Positions 51,584 through 63,769 of a stretch of DNA of 64,000 bases are shown piece by piece. The stretch is from Macrotrachela quadricornifera (taxonomy: Eukaryota; Rotifera; Eurotatoria; Philodinida; Philodinidae). A program made the position numbers and the translations under genes. Under the pieces are notes generated by a model. The model did not search any database, was not told the DNA's origin, and saw only the letters and a program-made list of their open reading frames with translations. The stretch covers positions 17,686 to 81,685 of the forward strand of contig JAJEKB010000359.1 of the NCBI GenBank assembly GCA_022393335.1, written 5' to 3'. Position 1 is the stretch's first letter. Each line of letters starts with the position of its first letter.

Positions 51584-52905
51584 GGGATGTTTAACTTAAC
51601 TTTAAATTTATAGTTTTAAGTGATACATTTAACTTTAAAACTAAAAATTTAGAGTAACACTTTAAAATTTTAACTTTACGAATAAAGTTAAAGTACATTA
51701 TATTCTATTTAATGTAGCCACACTCTTCATGCTGAATTTGACTGTATGTTTCAATGTTTGTCCTCAGAGCAGTAGTTAAGCTCTGACACTATTTTACCGT
51801 GGAATACCCTTCGAACTTCACGTACTATATATTGAGCACACTTTGAGCTCTTCAAGTACTATACTATACGAGTACTTTTGTTTCGTCAAATAGTATATTT
51901 TAGGGATACTTTTAAGTCGACAAGTAGGGGCGGCAAGTAACCGTTCTCGATCCATTACGTTATCTGTGACGGAAAATTATTGAATCATCGATTTTCATTT
52001 ATAACTCCAGTTTCTATTATTTCTTAAAATGTATCTTATGAAGGTACCCCCAGGTCCTCATCCATTATCTGATAGGTGTATCTATAAGTTTTCAAGTCTT
52101 GTCAAAGTTCACTTTCCATAGCCTATCTATAATCAAGTATAAACCCTATGTTGATTCGAATGATATATTGTGATTCTTAATTATGGTAAGAACAAAGCAT
52201 GGGATTGTTCGAGCTATATAAAAGAGAATCCTGATAAACTCCTATATTGACTCGAACATGTCTATGGTTTTTCCTTACAATAGTGAAAAATTAAAATCCT
52301 GCAATTTGATTGGTTAATTTTCTAACCAATCAGATTTTACGAGCGTTTTTCTCTGCTACTATCCCTGTTGTGAAATATAGGCATATTCGAGTCAATATAA
52401 GGATTTGTTAGAATTCTCTTTCATTTGACCCGAACAACTCTATGCTTTGTCCTTACCATAATGAAGAACCATAACGTTGTTTGACTCAACATAGGATTCA
52501 TACTTGATTATAGATAGGCTATCGAAAGTGAACTTTGATAAGACTTGAAGACTTATAGATACACCTATCAGATAACGGATGAGGACCTGGGAGTACCTTC
52601 ATACGATAGAACTTAAGAAATAATGAAAGCTGGAGTTGTAAATGAAAATCGATGGCACAAAAATTTTCGGTTACTCAATTACTGGTAATGTAACAGTAAC
52701 TTCCTTCCCTACCTAGTACATAGTAGTTGAGGGCCTAAACGACATTCCTCTGTGTAGCAGTGCATGGAGTTGTAGTACTGATCTGGAAACAAATATGGAA
52801 GCACATAGCGAATTTTAAGATGAAGATCCTGATTGCTTTCAAGGGAATATAATCTATTTTAACTTTATTGGTAAATTTCAAGTTTTAAAGTTAAAGTAAC
52901 ATCCC
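51584..52905. mobile_element. 1.3-kb near-complete palindrome (fold-back element)
   Basis: The whole 1,322 bp folds on itself. The ends are GGGATGTTTAACTTAACTTTAAA on the left and the complement of GGGATGTTACTTTAACTTTAAA on the right; both are followed inward by AATAAAGTTAAA. Next come paired CTTCAT...CAGTAGT/CAGTACT blocks, then strongly matching arms 51920-52305 against 52330-52715, including AGGTCCTCATCC and GATAGGTGTATCTATAAG. The centre is ATTGGTTAATTTTCTAACCAAT at about 52309-52330. The trinucleotide TAT flanks both ends (51581-51583, 52906-52908) and may be a target duplication. No transposase frame is present. Most likely a non-autonomous fold-back DNA transposon. Confidence 0.85.
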
Positions 52906-52908
52906 TAT

Positions 52909-53546
52909 CTGTTATATTCATCTTATAGAATGAAGTAATATTAAACTAGAATTATGAATTATGTAATAATAAGAAGAAAAATTACTATAAATAAATAAGC
53001 ACACAAATATAGTGTTTTTGTTCATTTCGAAGAATAGGTGATCGATATCAAGCTTTTAAAAAAACTGATCAATTGATTTATTATTTTTTATTAAAAATTC
53101 TTTTATTGTATTTCATTGTGAAGAATTTGAATTAAAAAAAGATTTGTAATGTTTAATACAAATTAAATTTATTGAAATATTCGTTATTACCTTTATCATT
53201 TTCTTTTCCTTTTTTCTGACATAAACCACATTTTTTTTCTGAATCAAGATTGTTTTATACCACACATGACTTTCATTGTTTATAAAAGACCTTTATCTTG
53301 TTTTAAACACTTTCTTCATTCATAATGATCAAAATGTCATTAGAATCACGAATTAATTAGTATTTATCTAATGAAATATTTTAACCACAAAAATCCATTT
53401 CATTCTATTTATAACAAAAAATGGAATGATTATAAAAAAAAAGAACTACTAAGCTAACTTTTTACAAATAAGCATATAAAAACAAAATGTTTTATCAAAA
53501 AACATGGAAATATCAGTTGAATGATTAAAGGAAGTACATAAAAAAA
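52909..53546. other. Intergenic, no gene seen
   Basis: AT-rich downstream flank of the Ly6 gene; no open frame, repeat or RNA gene is supported. Confidence 0.5.
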
Positions 53547-54338
53547 TTAAATACAAATCATTTGTATTAATATAAAAAAAAGCACAAATATTATTGATAT
53601 ACCTAAATGAGATGCACCATTACATCCATCTCTTGAACATGTATATGTACATGAATAATACATTTTTTCATCTTGAGGATATTTTACTTCAATACATTGA
53701 TTATCCATGTGACGAGAACTACAAAACCGTTTGGTTGCCACAGCACCTAAACAACAAAAAAAATAAACAATATTAATTTTTATAAAAAATATTTAACAAT
53801 TATATTGGACAATGAACATGCAACATTTTCATTTACAAATATTTTCAATCTATTTCAAACTAATGTATTCTGATCAGTAAAATATATTCTTAAATGTTTT
53901 TTTTGTTTAAATTAAAATATTCAAATAAACTCTTTAGTCTGTCTGTGTAATATTTCGTATGAAAATGATATATCTCAAATATTTTCAAAATCATAAAATT
54001 CTATTTGATATAGAATAAAATAATATCTCATAGTTAATTATAAATTCATCAAACCTCCAAAAACTGCAATTGTCTTAATACAGAATCGAGCATCTTGTAC
54101 TCCATCAGGTCCACCACATTCAACAGGCAATATATCTTTTCTTGTCCATGTTTCTGGACAATGTTCATCTTCTTTCGAGTCACATACAAAACAACTTAAT
54201 GAATTTGAAACTAAAATAAAAAAAAACAAAAAAAAATAAACATAAGTAAATATTTTCTTTTAAATTCATTAATTTCAAATAATTCTTACCATTAATAAAA
54301 ATTCCAAAAATTAAAATAAAACTAATTAAATATTTCAT
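53547..54338 (-). CDS. Ly6/uPAR three-finger, probably GPI-anchored protein
   Basis: Three exons: 54338-54290, 54210 to about 54053, and about 53750 to 53547, joined in phase through FGG|A. The signal peptide (MKYLISFILIFGIFI) starts at the ATG at 54338. The mature part carries the three-finger cysteine pattern: SCFVCDSKEDEHC, VECGGPDG, RFCIKT, RFCSSRHMDNQC, and the closing YTCSRDGCNG whose Cys-Asn pair is the Ly6 hallmark. A hydrophobic tail (SIIFVLFFILIQMICI) follows at once, as expected for GPI attachment. Spacing resembles the invertebrate quiver/sleepless-like group, but that is a loose comparison. It is likely a cell-surface modulator of a receptor or channel; the partner is unknown. 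It sits 130 bp from the BAF genes on the same strand. Confidence 0.78.
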
Positions 54339-54467
54339 ATTTATATCTACAAACAGTTCATTTAAGAAAAAATAATCATAATAATAAAAGACATGACTGA
54401 TTTTTTTATTATTTTACATATATAGAGCAAAAAAAAAGAAAAGAAAAAAACACATATTAGTTTTTAT

Positions 54468-54797
54468 TTAAAGAAATTGTGAACAAAATGCATCAACTGC
54501 ATCAGCACATTGTTTAGCTTGATGACGATTTGCACCAGCATTATCACGTATCCAAAGTTCAAAATATTCTTTGTTCTTTAATAATGTTAAATAAATACCC
54601 AATAATTCAAAAGCCTTAAAATAAAACAAATTTAATAAATACAAAAAAGAAATTAATATTAAACATACTTTAGTAATACCAGATTCTTGTAAATTACTTG
54701 CTAATTTTGGTCCTAGACCAGGTACTTCACTAAGAAGTTTATCTTTTAATGGTTCACTTGTAAAATCACGAAATTTTTGTGATGTTGTCGACGACAT
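54468..54797 (-). CDS. BANF1: Barrier-to-autointegration factor, copy 1
   Basis: Two exons, 54797-54669 and 54614-54468, encode about 91 residues, the usual BAF length. The N-terminus MSSTTSQKFRDFTSEPLKDK matches the BAF start. A helix-hairpin-helix follows (EVPGLGPKLASNLQESG), with the glycine-rich hairpin that binds the DNA backbone. The end reads GANRHQAKQCADAVDAFCSQF, as in the family. BAF is a small dimeric protein that cross-bridges DNA and binds LEM-domain proteins and lamin, shaping the nucleus after mitosis. The intron falls after ITK and is 54 bp, free of stops and a multiple of three, so retention would insert 18 hydrophobic residues in frame. A second copy lies just upstream. Confidence 0.92.
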   Translation of the reverse strand: MSSTTSQKFRDFTSEPLKDKLLSEVPGLGPKLASNLQESGITKVCLILISFLYLLNLFYFKAFELLGIYLTLLKNKEYFELWIRDNAGANRHQAKQCADAVDAFCSQFL

Positions 54798-54902
54798 AAT
54801 TAATAATCTAGAAATAACAATTTTTATTTAACAACAAAACAACAACAATATAATGAATTCTTCTTCCTATATACAAAAGAAAAACAAACAAAACAAATTT
54901 TT

Positions 54903-55228
54903 TTAAATAAATGCATCAGCCCATTCCGATAATGCTTCTGCTGCTATTTTAGCTTGATAATTATTTGCACCACATTGTATTTGTATCCAATCTTGAAATT
55001 GTTCAATATCTTTATTCAATAATAAATATTTACCAAAAAAAATATATGCCTAAATAGAAAAAAAATTATTTATTGTATTATAAATATACTAAAACAAACT
55101 TTTTCATAGCCAGCTTCAGATAATTTTGTTCCAAGGATATCACCTATACCAGGAACATCTCGAATACTTTTATCATAAAGTGGTTCACTCATAAATTCAC
55201 GAAATTTTTTTGTTGTTGAGGAACTCAT
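54903..55228 (-). CDS. BANF1: Barrier-to-autointegration factor, copy 2
   Basis: Two exons, 55228-55100 and 55049-54903, with a 50-bp intron at the same codon as in copy 1 (after the conserved Lys, before AYIFFGKYL). The product is about 91 residues: it begins MSSSTTKKFREFMSEPLYDK, has the hairpin region DVPGIGDILGTKLSEAGYEK, and ends GANNYQAKIAAEALSEWADA. The shared intron position and head-to-tail order show a tandem duplication. The copies differ at many positions, so the duplication is not recent, and both keep intact frames, which suggests selection on both. The copy 2 ATG is about 440 bp from the TRPM gene start on the other strand. Confidence 0.9.
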
Positions 55229-55671
55229 TTGTCAACAAAAAGCAATGATATGAATCAAAGCTATAAAAAGAAAAAAAAATGATATTTGTGTATATCGAGC
55301 TGTCAATCAATCACATCGAACTTAATGACTGATGATTCATAAAAAACTTTTCTTATTGGTTAATTTTATTGTTGACCTTAGATTTAATGATGAATCATTC
55401 CATATGGAAAAAAAAATTCGAAGTAAATAATGAAACGTATCAATTAAAAAACAATATTGTAATTATTCCTTTGAATGATAAAAAATAAATCTTGTGTGAC
55501 TAATTACGTCTACGCATGAGTTTATTTTTTTTCTAGTAGGTAAAAATTTATTGTATATAGAAAAAAACGACTCACGTTGTTTTTTGTTTTGTTATATTGT
55601 ATATTTTCAATTTTTTATTGTATTAATTCAAGATTAAGGCGTTTGAGTATAACGCATAGAATATATTTCTA
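55229..55671. promoter_or_regulatory. Shared 5' flank between BAF copy 2 and TRPM
   Basis: A 443-bp AT-rich gap separates two divergently transcribed start codons, so both promoters must lie here or reach into it. No TATA box or other motif can be singled out against the AT-rich background. Confidence 0.45.
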
Positions 55672-58600
55672 ATGGCAAATGCGCCACATTCAAGTGTGCT
55701 TTTTGATAATGTAAATCGAATATTATCAACATTTGTGCCAGCACACGGTCCTGGTCAACAATTATATACATCTATTGGTGTTAAATCACATGGAACAATA
55801 ACCTGTATGAAACAGATATTTAATTTAAATGACAAATAAAATTTTCTTAAATTTTTTTTTTCTTTTTTAAGTTTCTGATAACAAATCTAGTCGAGCCGAA
55901 TTTATTCGTATACCACCTGATGCATCAGTTACACATGTTAAAGAATTACTTACTCGACAATGGTGTAATGGAGTAAGTTAACTAATTTTATTTAAAAAAA
56001 AAATTTTCTCTTTATTATTTAGCGTCCATCACTTGTTATATCGGTAACTGGTGGAGCTAAAGCATATAATATGAAACCAAGATTATTCAGAGCATTTCGA
56101 CGCGGTCTTCTTAAAGTTGCTCAAACAACTGGTATGAAAAACTAACACTATCATTTCTAATATTATGAATAACAAAGTTAATACACATAAAAAATGAGAT
56201 CTATCAATATTACATAATGGAGATTATGAAAAAGTTTTAATGCCCAATTTCTACAACTTGGCGTCCTATTATTGATATGGAAAATTTTCTTCATGAGATA
56301 GTTCAAACTAGTTTTGATTTAAATCAATATCAAAAAATTATCAGAATCCTCACTATTTAGTACTAATAAATCTCATATTTGACTTCTGGTAATATAGTAA
56401 AAAATTTGATATTAATGTTATTAGAAAGCAAGGCATTATTCGTCTTGTAGGATTGAATTATAAACTTAATAATTTGTTAATATTTTTAATTTTAGGTGCA
56501 TGGATAATTACTGGTGGTATGAATACAGGCATTATGAAACTTGTTGGTGAAACTGTTCAAATAAATCATGATCGTTCTCGACCAATTCATTTAATTGTAT
56601 GTTTAATATAAATATTACATATATAAATCAGAAAAATATTTCAATAGGGTATTGCTACATGGGGTTGTGTATCTGGCTTTCAACAACTTGATGTACATGG
56701 TTCCGGGGTGCATTATTCTAAACCACGTAATGTTCAAAAAGGTGAAGCTCCTTTAGAATCAAATCATACAAAATTTATTTTTGTTGATGATGGATCTGAA
56801 AGAAAATATGGTCGAGAAATAAAATTTCGTGCTAAACTTGAACAAGCTATATCGAATGGATTTTTTGGATCAAAAACTCTAGTAAATTCTAGTAATCAAT
56901 ATGCAAGTTTAGCAGCAACATCATCTATACGATCAGAACATTCAAGTTAATAGAAAATATAGTTTGGTTTATTTTATTCATTTTTATTTTTTCTATAGTT
57001 CCTGTACCTGTCGTACTTCTTGTTGTTGAAGGTGGTCCAAATACAGTTCTAACAGGTAAGAATAATGATATATGGAAAAAATAAAAAATAAAATTTATTT
57101 ATAGTTCATGAAGCTGTTGTTGAAAATAATATACCAGCTGTTTTTCTTGAGGGAACAGGACGTTGTTGTGACTTATTTGCTAAAGCATATGATCTCTATA
57201 GAAAATATTATGAAACTTCTGAATTTCTTGATGAAACATCACTGAGGTAAATATTTTTTTAAAAAAATCATTTTTAATATAATTTTTCATTATTTAGCGC
57301 TGAAGATATAAAAAATAAACTTCGAGAAGATCTTCAAGATGAACTTAATGGACTTAGGGCTGCAAATGATGGAGCACCTTCTGCTGCTGGTAAAGCACTA
57401 CGTAAAAGTACACCAGCTGTAGCAGATAATACTAAAAAACGTGTTGATACAACGGATTATTTTGAATTAGTTTATGAATGTATACATACACGAAATCATT
57501 TTTTAAATATAATTCGTCTTGATTCACATAATCCAGTTGAACCTGATATTGATTTAGGTATCTTATATGCATTATTAAAAGGTAAAAAAACGTATTTAAA
57601 TTTATTTTAATAATAAATTTTGTTTTCTTTATTTAGCTACATCTGGTAATGATGTAGGTAAAACAAGTATACAACGAACACATGAACAACTTCATTTAGC
57701 ATTAGAATGGAATCGTGTAGATATAGCAAAAAACTATATTATGAGAAATGAACAAGATTGGGAAGTAAGAATAAAAGATGATATTTATTGAAAAAAAAAA
57801 ACATTAAAATTTTTTTATCTTTTCTTATAAGACTATTAATTTGGATTATTTATTTTTATTGGCACTTGAACGTAATCAAAAAAAATTTGTTGAATTATTT
57901 CTTGATCATGATTTTTCATTAACTGATTTATTTGGAAATACTGAAAAACTTCTTGATCTTTATAGAAAACATATGAAAGACGTTAGTTAATATTTATATA
58001 CAATATAAAATAATATTTTTTTTGAAAATTTAGCCACCTAATCTTAGAAAAGTTTATAAAGATCCACTACGTGCAATATATAAAATAATAATTCAACCAT
58101 TAATTGGAGATTTTTTTAAAATTGAAGCTGCACTTCCTTCAAAAGATAATGTTTCAAATAATGATATAGTGGATGAAAATGACGATGCACCAGTTTCGTG
58201 TTGTAAGCAACGACGTTATCGTAATCCTTCAATCGATGATCAGGAGGATAACGCACAATCAGACGGTAAACACTATATTTCTTTCCAAAATATATATATA
58301 TATATTTGAAATATTATCAAAGATAATTATTATCATATTTTATTTTGTCAATAAATTGACACTTCAAATGACAAAATTCCGTAGGCAAATTTTTCTTCTG
58401 CATGTTGAAATGATTGTATTTTTCTTGCATGAGTTTGATACGTATTTGAATATTCTTTGAAACCTAAAAAGTGTATTGAAAAATATGAAATATATTATTT
58501 TGTTTTATAAAATTTATTAAAAATAATATTAGAGCAAATCTATCTACATATTTCACATATTATTTTTCTATTAAAGGATCAGCAACTTATACCAGTGGTT

Positions 58601-61600
58601 ATCTGGATGTGGATAGAGAACTTCTTTTTTGGTCAGTAATATCGGGCAGACGAGAATTTGCATTTTTGTTTTGGTCACGTGGCAAAAATAAAATTTGTAA
58701 TTACGATTTTCTTCTTTATATATAAATATATATAAATTTATTTTCTTAGGTGCGGCATTAATTGCAGCATTAATCTATAGAAAAAATTATCGTAAAACTA
58801 ATGATAGTATCGATAAACAATCGGCGGACGAATTTGAAACTTTAGCTGTAAAGATACTTGATAAATTTTATCAAGTAAATCCTGCTGCATGTACTAAAGC
58901 AATTATACGACAAATACCAGCTTATGGAAATGTTACTTGGTTAGAAGTAGCTGTTGTAGGTGATGCTAAACGATTTATTGCTCAACGAGCTGTACAAGAT
59001 GTACTCAATAATATTTGGTTTGTTAAAAATATCAAATATTCAATAGAAGAAAAAAATAATATATTTCATATAGGTATGGATATATTGATCAAAAAGTATC
59101 TGTTGCGAAAATCGTTTTTTCGACATTTATGATTTGGTATAGTGGTTTTCTTCGTTATGAAAATGAACTAGTTAAAACAAATGATGAAGTAATATTACAT
59201 GATGTATGTATTAATAATTATATTGGTTTTGTTTAGTACGATTGATAAATATATTTTGCATCTTCTAGGATTCAATCAAGTCACATCCATATCAACGTCA
59301 AACATCATCAAACCAAAAAATAATGGATAGGTATGAAATATAAAATTTCCTTTTTTTTTTATTCAAAATATCTGAAAATGGGAAAAGATAGATTATTCAC
59401 GATCAAATCGTCATTTTTCGATTACAATATCTTCCATGTTTTGATATCATCGAATCCAATTGAATGAGATTTTTATATTCGAGGAAAGATCAAAGATTCA
59501 TACCAATTCTAATAGATGCGCCAGAATAAATAGTGTTTCTAGTATTTTAATAGTTTTTATGCTACCGAGATATATTTTTTAAAAAATGCTCCAGTGTATT
59601 TTTATAGTGCCATTGTCTTTTTTTATTAAAGATTATTCTAGCTAGCACAACTTTCTAACTATTTTTTTTAATACTACGTTTCATTTCATCAGTCAACTCC
59701 TTTTTATTGTATTTTCTACTATTGTCATCTATATTCAATAATCCAAAGGATTTAGATAAAGACTATTTGGCAACCAATGATCACCGTTGTTGTGATGCAT
59801 GATGCATGTATGACTTTATACTATCGTGTTAATAAGTTAAATCACTCCTAAATACTTTATCCTCATGTTTTTTTATCTACTGACAAGACTTTCTTGACGT
59901 AATCTTCATGATCTGAAGTTCGTTCATTACAAGTGATCAATAATATTACATCTTTGGAATATAGACATAACTAAACCATTACTTTCTGTGAAAATTTTTG
60001 ATCCTTTTTAGTACCATCTTTATTATCCGTTTGAGGACGATTAATTCCCAGTAATTTACCGTTTTGAGCATTCCAGATTCTATCTAAATCAAATATCTCT
60101 TCTAAAAAAAATTTAGATTGTTTCTTTTTTGCGAAAATTATTTATAAAGTACAAGTTCTTGTAAGACTTTACTTTTCATGTTATAAAAATTTACTGTATG
60201 TAAAAATTGAATACTGAGATTTCTATTTATTCTCACGCACACATTAGAATTCCGAACAATCAACTTTCATTTTCATATTTAATTCTATTTATAATATTCA
60301 ATAATATTTTGTTTTTTATTATCACTTTTCTAGGACAACAGATACGGTTCATATGAGCTTATTAACAGGTAGAGCGGAAGTAGATAATGCTCCCGTTCAG
60401 TTCGTCGATTTTGGTTGTTGGGAAAAGTAAAGAAAAATGATTTGTAGATAGATAAATAATAATAATAATCACTATTTAATACTTTGCTATGATTTTTCTA
60501 TTATTAATTTCGGTTTAACTTTTAATTTAATCATTTATACATTATACTTAGAATAAAATAATTATTTTCTTTTATTTTATTCTTTAAGGACAAAAACGCA
60601 AATTTCGAATTATTTTAACAATATAACAACATTTTTTCGTGCTCCATACGTTAAATATATTTACAATGTAGTAAGTATTTATTTAAGATATAAAATCATA
60701 TTCCTTTCCTTTCCTTTATTACTAAAATAATGATCACCTTCTTCTATAATTTCAGTTTCTATTATTATTTTATTTTTATTTTTTTCTATTTTAGTACTCT
60801 CATGTGCTTTTTTTATTACTTTTCTCTTATGTAATGTTATGTGATTTTTTTCCACTCTACAATTTTCCAACAGACATATGCTCACCAGTTAGTAGTCCAA
60901 CGGATCATAAAGAACATAACAATGATGATCAACATGTACTTCGAAGAAATAGATCTGATTATAATGAAAAATCGGTTGCATATGGTTTTCGACCACATAA
61001 ACGACCATCTACTACTGAATATATACTTGTCGTATGGGTTTTTACATTACTTTGCGAAGAAATTCGACAAGTAATTTATTCTAATAAATATATAATCAAT
61101 TATTTTATTATTGATATTATAGCTTTTTACAATAGAGGCACAATCGAAACGAAATGCTATTATAGCTTATTTTAAAAGTTTTTGGAATAAATTAGATGTT
61201 TTGGCTATTATTTTATTTTTAACTGGTTTTATACTTCGATTTTTACCAACATCAGAATGTTTTTGTGCAGCACGTATTATTTTATCAGTTGATTTAGCAC
61301 TTTGGTATATGCGTTCATTAGATATATTTGCTGCTATTAAACGACTTGGACCTAAACTTGTAATGATTGGTGAAATGGTAAATAATTTTATTAAAAATTT
61401 TATTCAAATATTTTTCTTATAATTTTTAAGGTACATGATTTGAAATTTTTTATGTTAATGTTAGCTGTATTTATATTGGCATTTGGTGTACCATCTTATG
61501 GGCTTATATATGGTGTGAATAAATTTTCATGGCATCTACCACGTGAAATTATAAATTTTGCATATTGGCAAATATTTGGTGAATTAAATGCGTTAGAAAC

Positions 61601-63577
61601 ATTTGAACGTACGAAAAGAAATTTAAATTATTTTTTTTATAATAAATTTTAAAAAAATTTTTTTTGATTTTTTAAGATAATTTTAAAGCAAATGGTTATG
61701 CAGCGTTTATATTACTTGTTACTTATATGGCTATTGTCAGTATTCTTTTGGTTAATCTACTTATTGCTATGTTCAGGTATTAAAAAATTAGTAAAATAAG
61801 TATATTGAAATTGTTCAAGTTATTAGAGTAAATAATGATATCAATTAATTTTAAACAATATCTACATATATATGAGCCTAGTGAATTAGAAATAGACATT
61901 TTATGAATTAGTTCTATATTTCTTATATTATTATGTTACGATTTAGAAAACGAAAATTTACTTGTGTCTGTCTATAACATAATTACAGTGTGATAATGAT
62001 AATCCAAATGATTATGAATGAAATCATAATTATCATTTAATCACTGATTTAATTAAATTGATTAATATCATTTAAAACTGATGATCACTGTTAAATTATG
62101 TAGTGCGATTGAATTATTCTTCAATGTTGTGTAAATAGGCAAATGATTTATTAATAAATAACAAACTTCATAAATGGATCTGAATTCATAACTCTGAACA
62201 TTCATATACAAAAATATTCCACGATAGCTAATACACATGTTTTTAATTTTTCATAGCGTCTTTTTTTCTCATGGACGAACAGTAATCAATACGAATACAA
62301 AAAAATATTGATATTGACACAGTCTTAATTCAAAAAAAGAGAACGCATGATTTAAAGAATAGGATTTTTGTTGATCATAATTAAGTGTTTAGACTTATTA
62401 AACTTTAATTTATTGATAAATCATCTGCTTCTTTATACATTATTGGATAATGAACCAACCAGGTCATTGTTAGGTAGACAAATACGTAAATTCTCATTTT
62501 ATATTTGCATGCAACCGTATCCATATTACTATTTGTTAATCTGGACCCGAATAAATTGACTATTGATGAAGATTACTTGTTATTGATATCAGCTTTTTCT
62601 TATATATTTTATTGTTATTTAGTAATACATTTGATCGTCTTCAAAACGATACAGATCGTATATGGAAATTTCAACGATATTCTTTAGTATATGAATATTT
62701 AACACGACCAGCATTACCACCACCATTTATTATTTTTTCTCATATTTCTCGATTAATATTAACTGTCTCAGCAAAATTTATTGAATCACAATGTATTCAA
62801 AAGATCTATGCACAACATATTAAACGAACTAAATATAGTAAATAAAAATTTTTAATTTATATTTTAAAATATATTATATATTTTGTTATTTCAGAAATTT
62901 TTCTTGATGAACAAATTGCAACAAATATTGAAATAGCTGAAGATGCAATTGGTGATGACGTTTATTATAATCATTTAAAAACAGATAGAAAATTAATTGA
63001 TGAAACTGATTTAGATGAAGAACGAGTGTAAGTAAAAGTAATAGAAAAAGAATACTTTTATTATTATTATTCATACATTTTCAGTCAAACACCACAAGAC
63101 AATATGTTAAATAAAATTCATGGAGTTGAAAATCGAATACAAGCATTAGCTAATCAAGTAATAATATTCTTTTATCTGTATGAATTTTTTTTCAATATAA
63201 GAAATATTTTTTTTAGCAAGCACTGATGTTTGAATATATTGACTGCTTAATGAATGGTTTAAAAACTTTGGGTGGGGATCGTATTAAAATGCCTGAAAGA
63301 CGTCGTTTCGATACTGAAGAATCATGTATGTACATAATTTTGAATATTTCTTTTTTTTTTTTAAAGTCATTTATATAAAAAATAAATAAAAAAATAAAGA
63401 CTAACGAAGAAAAGAATATTTTAATGCATTTAAATAGTTGAAGAGTCCGCCGGTACTGGTGATTCAACAAGACGAACTTCTCGACGAGAATCATTCCTTG
63501 AAGATTATCGTTACCGTTCCAATTCTAATCCCGATGAACTACAATCGAGAATGAAGTTTTTTTCTTCTCGAAAATAA
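55672..63577 (+). CDS. TRPM: TRPM-family cation channel without C-terminal enzyme
   Basis: About 26 exons (first 55672-55804, 55872-55972; last about 63438-63577) join in phase. The N-terminal TRPM homology region has SLVISVTGGAKAYNMKP, GAWIITGGMNTGIMKLVGE, a VVLLVVEGGPNTVLTVHEAV block and FLEGTGRCCDLFAKAYD. Six membrane helices follow (S1 SHVLFLLLFSYVMLC; S3 LDVLAIILFLTGFILRF; S4-S5 MRSLDIFAAIKRLGPKLVMI). The pore loop is NFAYWQIFGELNALE, whose acidic residues resemble the divalent-permeable TRPM1/3/6/7 type. S6 (MAIVSILLVNLLIAMFSNTF) leads into the TRP box WKFQRY. The tail is a coiled coil (IHGVENRIQALANQQAL) and a Ser/Arg-rich end (RRTSRRESF). No NUDT9-like or alpha-kinase domain is encoded. 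The start is taken at the first in-frame ATG; further 5' coding exons cannot be excluded. Introns 59340-60334 and about 61780-62621 are the only long ones. Confidence 0.93.
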
Positions 63578-63769
63578 GTAAATAAATATTAGATAAATCT
63601 ATATTTATTTAACTTTTTCTAACATATATTTAATCAAAAACTCATCATGAATGAATGTATTATTAAAAATAAAAACAGAGAATGCATATTAATAAACTTA
63701 TATATATATATATTTTCTTTTCTCAAAATGAATCTAAATAATATACATTTTGATTATTTTGTTTTAGTA
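63578..63769. other. Short spacer after TRPM
   Basis: AT-rich, no feature seen. A GTTTTAG acceptor-like end occurs just before the ATG at 63770. Confidence 0.45.
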
